A stretch of 35,689 bases of DNA from JACVRW01 sp035705985 (GCA_035705985.1 DASSVP010000052.1:1-35689); one strand, 5' to 3'; shown: positions 15,201 through 22,924, numbered from the stretch's first letter. The notes: a model not told the origin generated them from the sequence alone. Numbers and translations are program-made.

Positions 15201-15644
15201 ATGAACCCAAGCGACACCGAGGCCGCCCAACCCGGGAGCTACCTCATCCCAGCCTTCGAGCACGCGCGCGTGGCCGACGCCATGCGGCCCGGCGTCATCA
15301 GCTGCCCGCCGGACTCTTCCATGCGCGACGTGGCGCGAACCATGGCCACGAACCACGTCCACGCGCTCGTGGTGCGCGGCAGCGCCGGGGGCGGCAACTG
15401 GACCGTCGTGACCGACCGTGACCTGCTGCGCGTCGCACCGGGGGCGGCGGACGCGGATGCCGCCTCGTGCGCGACGGACGTGCTCGTGACGGTCTCGCCG
15501 GACGAGCGCCTGGGTGCAGCCTGCGAGTTGATGCGCGCCCACGGCGTCTCACATCTCGTGGTAGTTGACCCGCAGCAGAACCAGCCGCTCGGCGTCGTCT
15601 CCACACTCGACGTCGCAGGCATAGTGGGGTGGGGGCGGGCATGA
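15201..15644 (+). CDS. CBS-domain pair protein (Hrp1-like), second copy
   Basis: The product is 147 aa, identical in length to the copy at 13699. GAGGAGG at 15187-15193 supports the ATG. The two CBS repeats are VADAMRPGVISCPPDSSMRD ... VHALVVRGSAGGGNWTVVTD (with D-R-D) and CATDVLVTVSPDERLGAACE ... VSHLVVVDPQQNQPLGVVST. It should bind an adenine nucleotide and act as a stand-alone sensor or regulator. Its TGA overlaps the ATG of the next Usp gene (ATGA at 15641-15644), so the two are made together and may form a complex. It heads a likely CBS-Usp-pfkB operon. Differences between the two copies lie mostly in the N-terminal arm and the loop after the second strand. Confidence 0.9.
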   Translation: MNPSDTEAAQPGSYLIPAFEHARVADAMRPGVISCPPDSSMRDVARTMATNHVHALVVRGSAGGGNWTVVTDRDLLRVAPGAADADAASCATDVLVTVSPDERLGAACELMRAHGVSHLVVVDPQQNQPLGVVSTLDVAGIVGWGRA

Positions 15645-16510
15645 CGAGCGTGCTGGTCGCCTATGACGGCTCGGAAACCGCGCGCGACGCGCTCGGCTAT
15701 GCCGCTCGGCGCGTCGGACCGGGTGGCCGCCTCGTGGTTGCGCATGTCGTCACAACGCCCACGCCCTACATCGACACTCCGTACTACGACCAGGCGCTCC
15801 GGCGCGCACGGGAGCGCGGCGAGGAGTTCATGCGAGACGTCACGGACCTGGTCGGCGGGGTGGCGACCGAGCTGCAGGTGGCAGAGGGTCCGCCGGCCCG
15901 TACGCTCGTCCAGCTCGCTCGCGACACCGCTGCGGGGGAGATCGTCGCCGGGTCGCGCGGTCATGGCGCCGGGGCGGCTGCGCTGGGCAGCGTCTCTCAC
16001 GCTCTCCTGCATGAGGCGGACCGGCCGCTCGTCATCCTGACGCGCAAGGCCGGTCGGCGCGAGCGTCGCCGGGAGGAGACCCGCGCGGCGGCTGCGCTCC
16101 CGACCGAGGTCGTCGGCTACGACGGCTCGGCGCCGGCTCGGGCGGCGCTCGACTACGCCCTCGACCGCCCCCACGGACGGATCACCGTCGTGTACGCCTA
16201 CGACGCGCCGTCGAGCTTCCTGGGCGCGCCCTACTTCGGAGAGGCGCTGACCGACAGCCAGCTGCGGGGCCGCGAGCTCCTCGAACAGCTCCAGCAGGAC
16301 GGGCTCGGCGCGGACGTCGAGCTCGACCTGCTCGAGGGACCGGTGGTCGACGCGCTGGTCCGCGCAGCCGCGGCACGCGACGCCGACGCGATTGTGGTGG
16401 GATCGCGTGGGCTCGGACGCTTCCGCGGCGCGTTCGGCAGCGTCTCACACGCGCTGCTGCACGAGGCCGACCGACCGCTCGTGGTGGTCCCCGGACCGGC
16501 GCCCGAGTAA
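15641..16510 (+). CDS. Tandem universal stress protein (two UspA domains), second copy
   Basis: The product is 289 aa. ATG 15641 in the ATGA overlap is preferred to an in-frame GTG at 15629. Domain 1 is about residues 1-135 (MTSVLVAYDGSETARDALGY ... IVAGSRGHGAGAAALGSVSH), domain 2 about 150-289 (TEVVGYDGSAPARAALDYAL ... IVVGSRGLGRFRGAFGSVSH). Both carry the GSRG-x-G-x8-GS(V)S ATP loop, in better shape than in the other Usp, and both end with ALLHEADRPLV-V. The near repetition of this tail shows the domains arose by internal duplication. It is followed after 27 nt by pfkB; the same Usp-PfkB neighbourhood exists in the M. tuberculosis DosR regulon (Rv2028c-Rv2029c). Confidence 0.93.
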   Translation: MTSVLVAYDGSETARDALGYAARRVGPGGRLVVAHVVTTPTPYIDTPYYDQALRRARERGEEFMRDVTDLVGGVATELQVAEGPPARTLVQLARDTAAGEIVAGSRGHGAGAAALGSVSHALLHEADRPLVILTRKAGRRERRREETRAAAALPTEVVGYDGSAPARAALDYALDRPHGRITVVYAYDAPSSFLGAPYFGEALTDSQLRGRELLEQLQQDGLGADVELDLLEGPVVDALVRAAAARDADAIVVGSRGLGRFRGAFGSVSHALLHEADRPLVVVPGPAPE

Positions 16511-16537
16511 GCCGGAGGATCTCGCGGCGGGCGACCG

Positions 16538-17482
16538 GTGAACATCGTCACGCTCACGCTCAACCCGGCGCTCGACGTCAGCACCTCGGTCGACCGCGTC
16601 GTGAGCGGCATCAAGCTCCGCTGTGCCGAGCCGCGCTACGACCCCGGTGGAGGCGGGATCAACGTGGCGCGCACGATCTGCGAGCTCGGCGGGACGGCGC
16701 TTGCGGTCTATCCCGGCGGCGGGCCCGCCGGCGCGCGCATCGGGCAGCTGCTCGCCGGCGAGGGCGTTCCGCAGCAGCAGGTCGAGATCGCCGGCGAGAC
16801 CCGGCAGAGCGTCGCCGTGACGGATCGGGGCGACGGCGACCAGTACCGCTTTCTGCTCCCCGGTCCCCGCCTCTCCAAGCGCGAGTGGCGGGCGTGCGCA
16901 GACGCCGCCCTCGAACCCCTGGAGGACGGCGGATGGCTCGTCCTCAGCGGGAGCCTTCCGGCCGGCGTGCCGGACGGTCTCTTCGCAGCCTTGGCCTCGC
17001 GCGTGCGCGGCCGCGCGCGCGTGGTCGTGGACACGTCCGGTCGCGCGCTCGAGGCGGCGCTCGCCGAGCGCGTCGACGTGCTCAATCCGAACTGGCGCGA
17101 GCTCGAAGAGGTCTCGCGGGGGCTGACCGAGGAACGGTTCGCCGCCGAGCTCATTGACAGGCAGCGGGCCGAGGCCGTGATCGTCACACTCGGCGCGCGC
17201 GGCGCGCGGCTGACGACGGCCGACGGTCAGCTGGTCGTACCCGCCCCGCGGGTCGAGACCGTTAGCGCCGTCGGCGGCGGTGACTGCTTCACCGCCGCGC
17301 TGACGCTGGCGCTCGCGCGCGGTGAGGGCTACCTCGATGCCTGCCGGGCGGGAGTGGCTGCCGCGGCCGCGGCCATGCTGACGCCGGGCACCGCGCTCTG
17401 CCGCCGCGGTGACTTCGAGCGGCTCCTGCCCACCGTTACAGCGCGCCGGCCCCCGAGCGAGGCCGAGCCCGCCGGGCTCTAG
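16538..17482 (+). CDS. pfkB: 6-phosphofructokinase 2 (PfkB, ribokinase family)
   Basis: The product is 314 aa from GTG 16538, phosphorylating fructose-6-phosphate with ATP in glycolysis. The N-terminus follows E. coli Pfk-2 closely: TLTLNPALDVSTSVDRV, then KLRCAEPRYDPGGGGINVAR (the PfkB sugar-binding signature). It continues with QYRFLLPGPRLS, SGSLPAGVPDGLF, LNPNWRELEEV and the ATP/anion-hole motif VSAVGGGDCFTAALTLALA with catalytic base D249. The usual GAGD is GGGD here, a tolerated change. Tagatose-6-phosphate or 1-phosphofructokinase activity is possible in this family, but KLRC and the overall layout favour fructose-6-phosphate. It is last in the CBS-Usp-pfkB run, with no strong Shine-Dalgarno, and its stop shares CTAG with the convergent PEP synthase stop. 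Confidence 0.88.
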   Translation: MNIVTLTLNPALDVSTSVDRVVSGIKLRCAEPRYDPGGGGINVARTICELGGTALAVYPGGGPAGARIGQLLAGEGVPQQQVEIAGETRQSVAVTDRGDGDQYRFLLPGPRLSKREWRACADAALEPLEDGGWLVLSGSLPAGVPDGLFAALASRVRGRARVVVDTSGRALEAALAERVDVLNPNWRELEEVSRGLTEERFAAELIDRQRAEAVIVTLGARGARLTTADGQLVVPAPRVETVSAVGGGDCFTAALTLALARGEGYLDACRAGVAAAAAAMLTPGTALCRRGDFERLLPTVTARRPPSEAEPAGL

Positions 17483-19794
17483 CGCGCGGCGTCCAAGATC
17501 AGCTTCCGCTCGGCCGCCGCGACGTGACGGGTCACTTGGGTCACCGCGTCCGAGGTAACCGAGATCGCGTCGATCCCGCACTCCACCAGGAGCTGCGCAT
17601 AGTCGGGATGAACGGACGGTGCCTGGCCGCAGATCGAGGTGGAGAGGCCGAGTCCCCGCGCGCGAGGGATGAGTTCGCGCAGATAGGCCACGACGGCCGG
17701 GTCGCGCTCGTCGAAGGTGTCGGCGAGGAGCTCGGAGTCGCGATCAGCGCCGAGCAGCAGCTGGGTGAGGTCGTTCGAGCCGATCGAAATGCCCGCGACG
17801 CCGAGGTCGCGGTAGCGCGTGAGGTTGAAGAGCACCGACGGCACTTCCGCCATGACCCAGAGCTCGAAGCCCGCGAGGTCGAGCAGGCCGGCTTCTGCGA
17901 ACGAGCGCCGGCAGAGCTCGAGCTCGCGGGCCGTGCGGACGAAGGGAAGCATCGCGTGCAGGTTCTGGTGCCCGGCGTCCCAGACTCGCCGGACCGCTTC
18001 GAGCTCGAGCGCGAGCAGGTCCGGCTCGCGCGTGTACCGGAGCGCGCCGCGGTAGCCGATCATGGGATTGGCCTCGTCGGGCTCGAAGCGCTCGCCGCCC
18101 GTCAGCCCGCGGAACTCGTTCGTGCGGAAGTCGATCGTGCGGTAGGTCACCGGCCTGGGCGCGAACCCTGAGGCGAACGTCTCGAGCGCGCCGGCCATCC
18201 GCTCGACGAACTCGCGGGTGCGGCCCTCCTCGATCAACAGGCGCGGATGCGCTCCGTCGAGTGCCTCGAGCACCATCAGCTCCGCTCGCAGCAACCCCAC
18301 TCCGTCGACGGGCAATGCCGCGGCGCGCTCGACCTGCGAGGGCTCGGACAGGTTCACGAGGATCTTCGTCGCGGTCACCGGGGCGGTGTCGACGCGGGGC
18401 GGCGCGACCATCTCCGCGTCCGCAGGGCGCTCGGGGAGCGAGCCGGCGAACACGGCTCCGTGGGTTGCGTCGACGCCGACCGGCTCGCCGTCGCGAAGCT
18501 TCGCGGTGGCGTCGGCGGTGCCGACGATGCACGGGACGCCCAGCTCCCGCGAGACGATCGCCGCGTGGCACGTCATTCCGCCGGTGTCGGTCACCACAGC
18601 GGCGGCGCGCCGCATCACCGGCACCCAATCCGGCGCGGTCATGTGCGCTACGAGCACGTCACCAGGGCGGAGGCGGTCTGCCTCGTCGAGCTCATGGACG
18701 ATTCGTGCCGGTCCGCTGGCGCGGCCCGGAGCCGCGCCTAGGCCGCGCACCAGAACCTCGCCCGCGGGTGCCGCCTCCGAGCGCTGCTCCGCACCCAGGG
18801 CCGTTACCGGGCGCGACTGCAGCATCCAGATGCGTCCGGCTTCGTCACACGCCCACTCCGTGTCCTGAGGGGCGCCGTAGTGGCCCTCGATCCGGATCCC
18901 CAGATCGGCCAGCTCCAGCACCTGCTCGTCGCTCAGGACGGGTCGCGCCGCCTCGTCCGACGCGAGTTCGCGTGTCGTCGTGCCACCTCCCTCGGCCGCC
19001 TCTATCACGAGCTCCTTGCGCCGCACCGCGCGCTCGACCACCGACCGGCTGGGTTTGTCGACGACGAAACGGTCCGGCGATACCTGGCCTGAGACGACGG
19101 CCTCGCCCAGCCCGAACGAGCCTTCGATGACGAGACGATCGGCGTTGCCGGAGGCAGGGTCGACGGTGAACATCACTCCGGCCGTAGTCGGCGCGATCTG
19201 GCGTTGCACGACGACCGCGATGTCCATTTCGGCGTGACCGAACCCGCGCTTCGCGCGATAGAAGATCGTGCGCGCACCGAAGAGCGACGCCCAGCAGCGG
19301 CGCACGGCGTCGAGTAGCGGCTCGGAACCTGAGACGTTCAGGAACGTCTCGTTCATCCCCGCGAACGAGGCTGAGGCCGTGTCCTCCGCCGTCGCCGACG
19401 AGCGCACCGCGACCGGAGCGTCCTCCTCGCCGGCGAGCTCGCGGTAGGAGCGCCGGATCGCCTCCGCGACCCAGTCTGGCAGCGGCTCCTCGTCGACCAG
19501 CCGCCGCGCGCGTGCGCTCGCGTCGCGCAGCGCCGCCGGATCATCGACATCGAGTCCGGCGAGCTCCGCTTCGAGGCGGCTCCGCAGGTCTCCCGTGTCA
19601 CAGAATGCGGCGTACGCCGCTGCTCCGATCACAAAGCCGGGCGGGACCGGGAACCCCGCAGCAGTCAGTTCTCCGAGGTTCGCCCCCTTGCCGCCCGCGA
19701 ACGCGACATCGTCTCGCGAGAGGTCGGCGAACGGACGCAGCATCCCGCTCGGCTCGATCGTTGTGTCGGGCGCCGCGGATGCCGAACGTTCCAT
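17479..19794 (-). CDS. ppsA: Phosphoenolpyruvate synthase (pyruvate, water dikinase)
   Basis: The product is 771 aa, making PEP, AMP and phosphate from pyruvate, ATP and water for gluconeogenesis. The N-terminal ATP-grasp domain starts with FAGGKGANLGELTAAGFPVP and includes VAVRSSATAEDTASASFAGM and GEAVVSGQVSPDRFVV. The swivelling phosphohistidine domain has TGGMTCHAAIVSRELGVPCI with H410. The C-terminal TIM barrel has FRTNEFRGLTGG, GISIGSNDLTQLLLGADRD and STSICGQAPSVHPDYAQLL with catalytic C722. Length fits PpsA, not the longer PPDK. ATG 19743 is a possible shorter start. A perfect CTACGGA palindrome lies about 59 nt upstream. Convergent pairing with pfkB places opposite steps of carbon flow side by side. 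Confidence 0.92.
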   Translation of the reverse strand: MERSASAAPDTTIEPSGMLRPFADLSRDDVAFAGGKGANLGELTAAGFPVPPGFVIGAAAYAAFCDTGDLRSRLEAELAGLDVDDPAALRDASARARRLVDEEPLPDWVAEAIRRSYRELAGEEDAPVAVRSSATAEDTASASFAGMNETFLNVSGSEPLLDAVRRCWASLFGARTIFYRAKRGFGHAEMDIAVVVQRQIAPTTAGVMFTVDPASGNADRLVIEGSFGLGEAVVSGQVSPDRFVVDKPSRSVVERAVRRKELVIEAAEGGGTTTRELASDEAARPVLSDEQVLELADLGIRIEGHYGAPQDTEWACDEAGRIWMLQSRPVTALGAEQRSEAAPAGEVLVRGLGAAPGRASGPARIVHELDEADRLRPGDVLVAHMTAPDWVPVMRRAAAVVTDTGGMTCHAAIVSRELGVPCIVGTADATAKLRDGEPVGVDATHGAVFAGSLPERPADAEMVAPPRVDTAPVTATKILVNLSEPSQVERAAALPVDGVGLLRAELMVLEALDGAHPRLLIEEGRTREFVERMAGALETFASGFAPRPVTYRTIDFRTNEFRGLTGGERFEPDEANPMIGYRGALRYTREPDLLALELEAVRRVWDAGHQNLHAMLPFVRTARELELCRRSFAEAGLLDLAGFELWVMAEVPSVLFNLTRYRDLGVAGISIGSNDLTQLLLGADRDSELLADTFDERDPAVVAYLRELIPRARGLGLSTSICGQAPSVHPDYAQLLVECGIDAISVTSDAVTQVTRHVAAAERKLILDAAR

Positions 19795-19852
19795 GCGGCG
19801 ACGTTACGGGGGGCCGGTGCACGCTTCCAACCGGGACGACCACTCCTCTTCC

Positions 19853-19869
19853 TCCGTAGGAGCTACGGA
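19853..19869. promoter_or_regulatory. Palindromic CTACGGA site C between ppsA and DUF2267
   Basis: TCCGTAG-GAG-CTACGGA is a perfect 7-bp inverted repeat with 3-nt centre. It lies 59 nt upstream of the ppsA start (-) and 172 nt upstream of the DUF2267 start (+), in a 246-nt gene-free stretch. As the only symmetric form of the heptamer it may show the full operator. Confidence 0.5.
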
Positions 19870-19943
19870 TTCATCGGAGCAGCGCCCGGCCGCCGCTTGC
19901 CAGAGCGCGCATCGGCAGCGGCTGCGCGATCGTGCGCGGGTAA

Positions 19944-19950
19944 CTACGGA
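19944..19950 (+). promoter_or_regulatory. CTACGGA heptamer, site D, upstream of DUF2267
   Basis: The context GCGGGTAACTACGGACGAAG lies 91 nt before the ATG at 20041. It shares GGG and ACTACGGA with site B. With site C it accounts for the visible structure of the 19795-20040 gap. Confidence 0.4.
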
Positions 19951-20040
19951 CGAAGTTGTGGGTCGGCGCGGATGGCGCTCCACAGTCGCCGCAGTAGCGT
20001 CTGCCAGCACACGCGAGGTAGAGCAGAGGGGGAGCCCCAC

Positions 20041-20493
20041 ATGACCACGACCACGCACATCCGCGGCCTGGATCACTCGGTCGAGCTGACCAACGTCTGG
20101 CTGGCCGAGCTCGCCGCTGAGCTCGGCACGGACGACAGGCGCGAGGCCTACCGGGTGCTGCGGGCGTTCCTGCACACGCTTCGTGACCGCCTGACGGTCG
20201 AGGAGGCCGCTGAGCTTTCCGCTCAGCTGCCGCTGCTGGTGCGCGGCGTCTTCTTCCAGAACTGGCGCCCGCGCGGAACGCCTGCGCGCTACCACGACCG
20301 CGACGAGTTCCTGTCCCGATTCGCCGGCGAGGCCGGTCTCGAAGGCGAGACGTCCGTTTCGTTCGCGGCGGAGGCGGCGCTGCGGACGTTCCGCAAGCAC
20401 GTATCTGCCGGTGAGGTGACCGAAATCCTTGCGGTCCTGCCGGAGGATGTGCGTGAGCTCCTCCTGGCCCTGACCGTCGAAGCCTCGAGTTGA
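20041..20493 (+). CDS. DUF2267 protein
   Basis: The product is 150 aa. ATG 20041 follows a GGGGGAG; the frame is open further upstream but without coding character. DUF2267 features are the start THIRGLDHSVELTNVWLAEL, then DRREAYRVLRAFLHTLRDRL, EAAELSAQLPLLVRGVFFQN, and a second similar half (FRKHVSAGEVTEILAVLPED, VRELL). It is an all-helical, cytosolic protein made of two alike halves. The molecular function of the family is not known to me; members are often encoded beside stress proteins and Usps in actinobacteria, which fits this setting. It is first in a short run with DUF1918, hemerythrin and a CopD-like protein. Confidence 0.88.
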   Translation: MTTTTHIRGLDHSVELTNVWLAELAAELGTDDRREAYRVLRAFLHTLRDRLTVEEAAELSAQLPLLVRGVFFQNWRPRGTPARYHDRDEFLSRFAGEAGLEGETSVSFAAEAALRTFRKHVSAGEVTEILAVLPEDVRELLLALTVEASS

Positions 20494-20506
20494 AGGGGGG
20501 CGAGCG

Positions 20507-20758
20507 GTGAGCTTCCACCCATCACGTGCTGACCTCCGCGCAACGCCTGGAGACCGACTCGTGGTCCGCGGCCACTACGTGGGCGACGCCGCGAAGGACG
20601 GCGAGATCATCGAGGTGCTCGGCGCCGACGGCGCCCCGCCCTACGTTGTCCGCTGGGAGGATGGCCACGAGAGCCGCGTCTACCCGGGCTCCGACGTGTA
20701 CGTCCAGCACTTCGAGCACGGGCCGGGGCGCGCGCCCGAGCAGCGCGGCGCCGGCTGA
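20507..20758 (+). CDS. DUF1918 small protein
   Basis: The product is 83 aa, from GTG 20507 with the purine run AAGGGGGG just upstream. The core ATPGDRLVVRGHYVGDAAKD, IIEVLGADGAPPYVVRWEDG and H-x-S-x-V-(Y/F)-PGSD is the DUF1918 pattern, an SH3-like small beta barrel. The tail after VQHFEHG is low-complexity. The function is unknown. It lies 13 nt after DUF2267, so they are likely co-transcribed. Confidence 0.88.
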   Translation: MSFHPSRADLRATPGDRLVVRGHYVGDAAKDGEIIEVLGADGAPPYVVRWEDGHESRVYPGSDVYVQHFEHGPGRAPEQRGAG

Positions 20759-20810
20759 GCGCTCGCATACCATTCAGCCCGCTCGGGGCACCCGGGTAGC
20801 CTGGGAGCGA

Positions 20811-21254
20811 ATGAAGCGCCACAGGGCTCTTTCAGCGTTATCGCACGAGCACCACCAGGGGCTGTTCGCGGCGCTGCGGCTCAAGCGCGCCCGGCATGAC
20901 AGTGCCGCCGAGGCGCGGACTGTCTTTCTCGGCTTTCTCGAGCGCGAGGGCGCGCGCCACTTCCGGGCAGAGGAGGAGCTGCTGTTGCCCGCATTCGCCC
21001 GGCACGCCGAGTTCGACCGGCCCGAGATCGTACGTGTGCTGACCGAGCACGTCGATCTGCGCAGCCGCGCGCTGGACCTGGAGGCCAACGCGGACCCGCA
21101 GCCGACGGAGCTGCACGAGCTCGGTGAGCGACTCGAGAGCCACATCCGCTTCGAAGAGCGTGTGCTGTTCCCGATGATCGAGGAGGCACTCCCGGCCGAC
21201 GAGCTCGAGCGTCTCGGCGCAGCATTCGCACGGGTCCAGGCTGATGGCGAGTGA
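20811..21254 (+). CDS. Hemerythrin HHE-domain protein
   Basis: The product is 147 aa; ATG 20811 has GGGAG a few nt upstream. The four-helix metal site is readable: LSHEHHQGLFAALRL (helix 1 His), GARHFRAEEELLLPAF (helix 2 His and Glu), VLTEHVDLRSRALD (helix 3 His), LESHIRFEERVLFPMIE (helix 4 His and Glu). Such proteins bind a di-iron centre and handle oxygen, nitric oxide or peroxide; the exact ligand cannot be told. Its TGA overlaps the GTG of the CopD-like gene, so they are coupled. A position just upstream of the nitrate reductase operon makes NO or oxygen handling during nitrate respiration a reasonable inference. Confidence 0.88.
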   Translation: MKRHRALSALSHEHHQGLFAALRLKRARHDSAAEARTVFLGFLEREGARHFRAEEELLLPAFARHAEFDRPEIVRVLTEHVDLRSRALDLEANADPQPTELHELGERLESHIRFEERVLFPMIEEALPADELERLGAAFARVQADGE

Positions 21255-21619
21255 CGCTCGTCCGTTACCTCCATTTGGTCGCGATGGCGTTCTTCGTCGG
21301 CGGGCAGCTCTTTCTGGTGGCGGCGGTCCTGCCGTCGCTTCGCGCCGAAGCCGACCGCGAACGTCTCCGTAGGATCGCCCGCCGCTTCGGCTGGGGGACA
21401 CTCGTCGCAATTGCGGTGCTGATCGCAACCGGCATCCCACTCGCCTCCCGCTTCCACCGGTGGGAGAGCACGACCCTGCAAGTCAAGTTGGGGCTCGTCG
21501 TCATGGTCGCCTCGCTGGCCGCATGGCATATACGTCGTCCCCAGATGCACGCGCTCGAGGGTGCGATCTTCGTCGGATCGCTCGCGGTCGTGTGGCTCGG
21601 GATATCGCTCGCGCATTAG
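21251..21619 (+). CDS. Small CopD-like / DUF2269-like membrane protein
   Basis: The product is 122 aa from GTG 21251, in a GTGA overlap with the hemerythrin stop. Four membrane helices are visible: VRYLHLVAMAFFVGGQLFLV, WGTLVAIAVLIATGIPLAS, LQVKLGLVVMVASLAAWHI and GAIFVGSLAVVWLGISLA. The Y-L-H-L-x-x-x-x-F-F-V-G-G-Q start and G-I-P-L-A region resemble the CopD/DUF2269/DUF4149 group, whose conserved His may bind heme or copper. Coupling to a hemerythrin suggests a redox partner, but the function is not established. Confidence 0.75.
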   Translation: MTLVRYLHLVAMAFFVGGQLFLVAAVLPSLRAEADRERLRRIARRFGWGTLVAIAVLIATGIPLASRFHRWESTTLQVKLGLVVMVASLAAWHIRRPQMHALEGAIFVGSLAVVWLGISLAH

Positions 21620-21627
21620 CCGCGGTT

Positions 21628-21654
21628 TGCCGCGCGTGCCGCGCGTGTCGCGCG
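21628..21654 (+). repeat. Three 9-bp tandem repeats after the CopD-like stop
   Basis: TGCCGCGCG, TGCCGCGCG and TGTCGCGCG follow one another directly. They open the 183-nt region 21620-21802 that must hold the promoter for the FAD oxidoreductase-nar operon. They could be a binding array or simple slippage. Confidence 0.6.
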
Positions 21655-21685
21655 TCCGTACTTTTCCGCAGAGCGTCGCTCGGTT

Positions 21686-21692
21686 CTACGGA
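21686..21692 (+). promoter_or_regulatory. CTACGGA heptamer, site E, upstream of the FAD oxidoreductase-nar operon
   Basis: The context CTCGGTTCTACGGATCCC lies 111 nt before the ATG at 21803. Ten nt to the left is TCGCTCG, a weak match (4 of 7) to the opposite half of palindromic site C at the same spacing. No -10/-35 pair is clear. Confidence 0.4.
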
Positions 21693-21802
21693 TCCCTACG
21701 CGGGACGCGGTGGCCACTATTGCTCCCAGTGAGCTGCACCACGACGTCACTGCCATGCATGGGGAAGGCCCCCTCCCGCCTGGTCGGCGAGGGCGGACGG
21801 GT

Positions 21803-22924
21803 ATGAGCCGCCTGCGGGTGTTGATTGCCGGCGCCGGTGTTGCCGCGGTGGAGACCCTGCTCGCGCTGCGCCATCTCGCAGGCGACCGGGTCGAGATCGA
21901 TCTCCTCGCGCCGACTCGAGACTTCGTCTACAGGCCGCTGACGGTGCTCGAGCCGTTCGGCGGCGGGGAGGCGCCGCGCCTCTCGCTCGGGACGATCACG
22001 CGCGACCGAGACGCCGGGCACGTATTCGATGGCGTCGCCACGGTCGATCCTCAGCGTCACACCGTCGTGACGACGAGCGGCGAGACGCTCGGGTACGAGA
22101 CGCTCGTGCTGGCCACGGGTGCGCGGCCGGTGGAGGCGCTCCCCGGCGGGATCACGTTCCCGGGCGAGGGCAGCGTTCGGAAGCTTCGGGGAGTGCTCGT
22201 CGCGGTGGCCGAAGGGCGGGCGCAGAGCGTGGCATTCGCCGTTCCGCGCGATGTGACGTGGGCGCTGCCGTTGTACGAGCTCGCGCTTCTCACCGCCGGC
22301 TTCCTCGAGCGCCGGGCGAGCGCACGGGCCGAGCTGTCGGTCGTGACCCCGGAGCCGGCGCCGCTTGCGGCCTTCGGGGAGCGAGCGAGCGAGACCGTGG
22401 GCGAGCTGCTGAGGCAGCACTCGATCACGCTGCATGCCGGGGTCGTGCCCCAAGCGGCAGGCCCCGATGGCGTGCGGCTCGCCGACGGGGGAGTCATCGC
22501 AGCGGACCGGGTGGTCGCGCTGCCGGCTCTGGTGGGCCCGGACATTTCAGGGCTCCCGATGGACGCGGGCTTCGTGCAGGTGGACGAGCACGGTCGCGTG
22601 CGCGACATCGACGACGTCTACGCGGCCGGCGACGTCACGACCTGGACGCCGAAGCAGGGCGGTCTCGCCGCTCAGCAGGGCGAGGTAGTCGCGGAGTTGC
22701 TCGCCGAGCGGGCCGGCGCGCCGGTGCGGCCGAGCCCGTACCGTCCCGTGCTGCGCGGCATCGTGCTCACGGGGGCCCAGTCAGCCTTCGTACGTTCGGA
22801 CACGAGCGGGCATCACCGGCGCTCGATGGCCGCGCTGCGACCACTGTGGTGGCCGCCGGCGAAGCTCGCGGGCCGTTACCTCGCGCCCTATCTCGCGGCT
22901 CGCGGCATCTCCGTCGGGATGTGA
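21803..22924 (+). CDS. FAD/NAD(P)-dependent oxidoreductase (NDH-2/SQR-like fold), first gene of the nar operon
   Basis: The product is 373 aa. ATG 21803 starts directly at the first Rossmann strand: RVLIAGAGVAAVETLLALR (GxGxxxxE, FAD). Later come LVLATGARPVEALPG and VYAAGDVTTWTPKQGGLAAQ, where the Asp contacts FAD. The sequence contains no cysteine, so the disulphide chemistry of sulfide:quinone reductases is excluded. A type II NADH dehydrogenase-like electron transfer is possible. It has a C-terminal tail LRPLWWPPAKLAGRYLAPYL that may touch the membrane. narG starts 14 nt downstream. A paralog lies at 30661 on the other side of the nar genes; both share LAGD-IE and LLTGA near the ends. Feeding electrons toward nitrate reductase is inference from context. 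Confidence 0.85.
   Translation: MSRLRVLIAGAGVAAVETLLALRHLAGDRVEIDLLAPTRDFVYRPLTVLEPFGGGEAPRLSLGTITRDRDAGHVFDGVATVDPQRHTVVTTSGETLGYETLVLATGARPVEALPGGITFPGEGSVRKLRGVLVAVAEGRAQSVAFAVPRDVTWALPLYELALLTAGFLERRASARAELSVVTPEPAPLAAFGERASETVGELLRQHSITLHAGVVPQAAGPDGVRLADGGVIAADRVVALPALVGPDISGLPMDAGFVQVDEHGRVRDIDDVYAAGDVTTWTPKQGGLAAQQGEVVAELLAERAGAPVRPSPYRPVLRGIVLTGAQSAFVRSDTSGHHRRSMAALRPLWWPPAKLAGRYLAPYLAARGISVGM

Noticed and set aside
21761..21772. GGGG-AAGG-CCCC inverted repeat upstream of the FAD oxidoreductase
   Set aside because: Short, all-GC arms are expected by chance at this base composition; kept only as a note.
21803..22924. Sulfide:quinone oxidoreductase assignment
   Set aside because: The protein has no cysteine, while SQR chemistry needs a redox-active pair.
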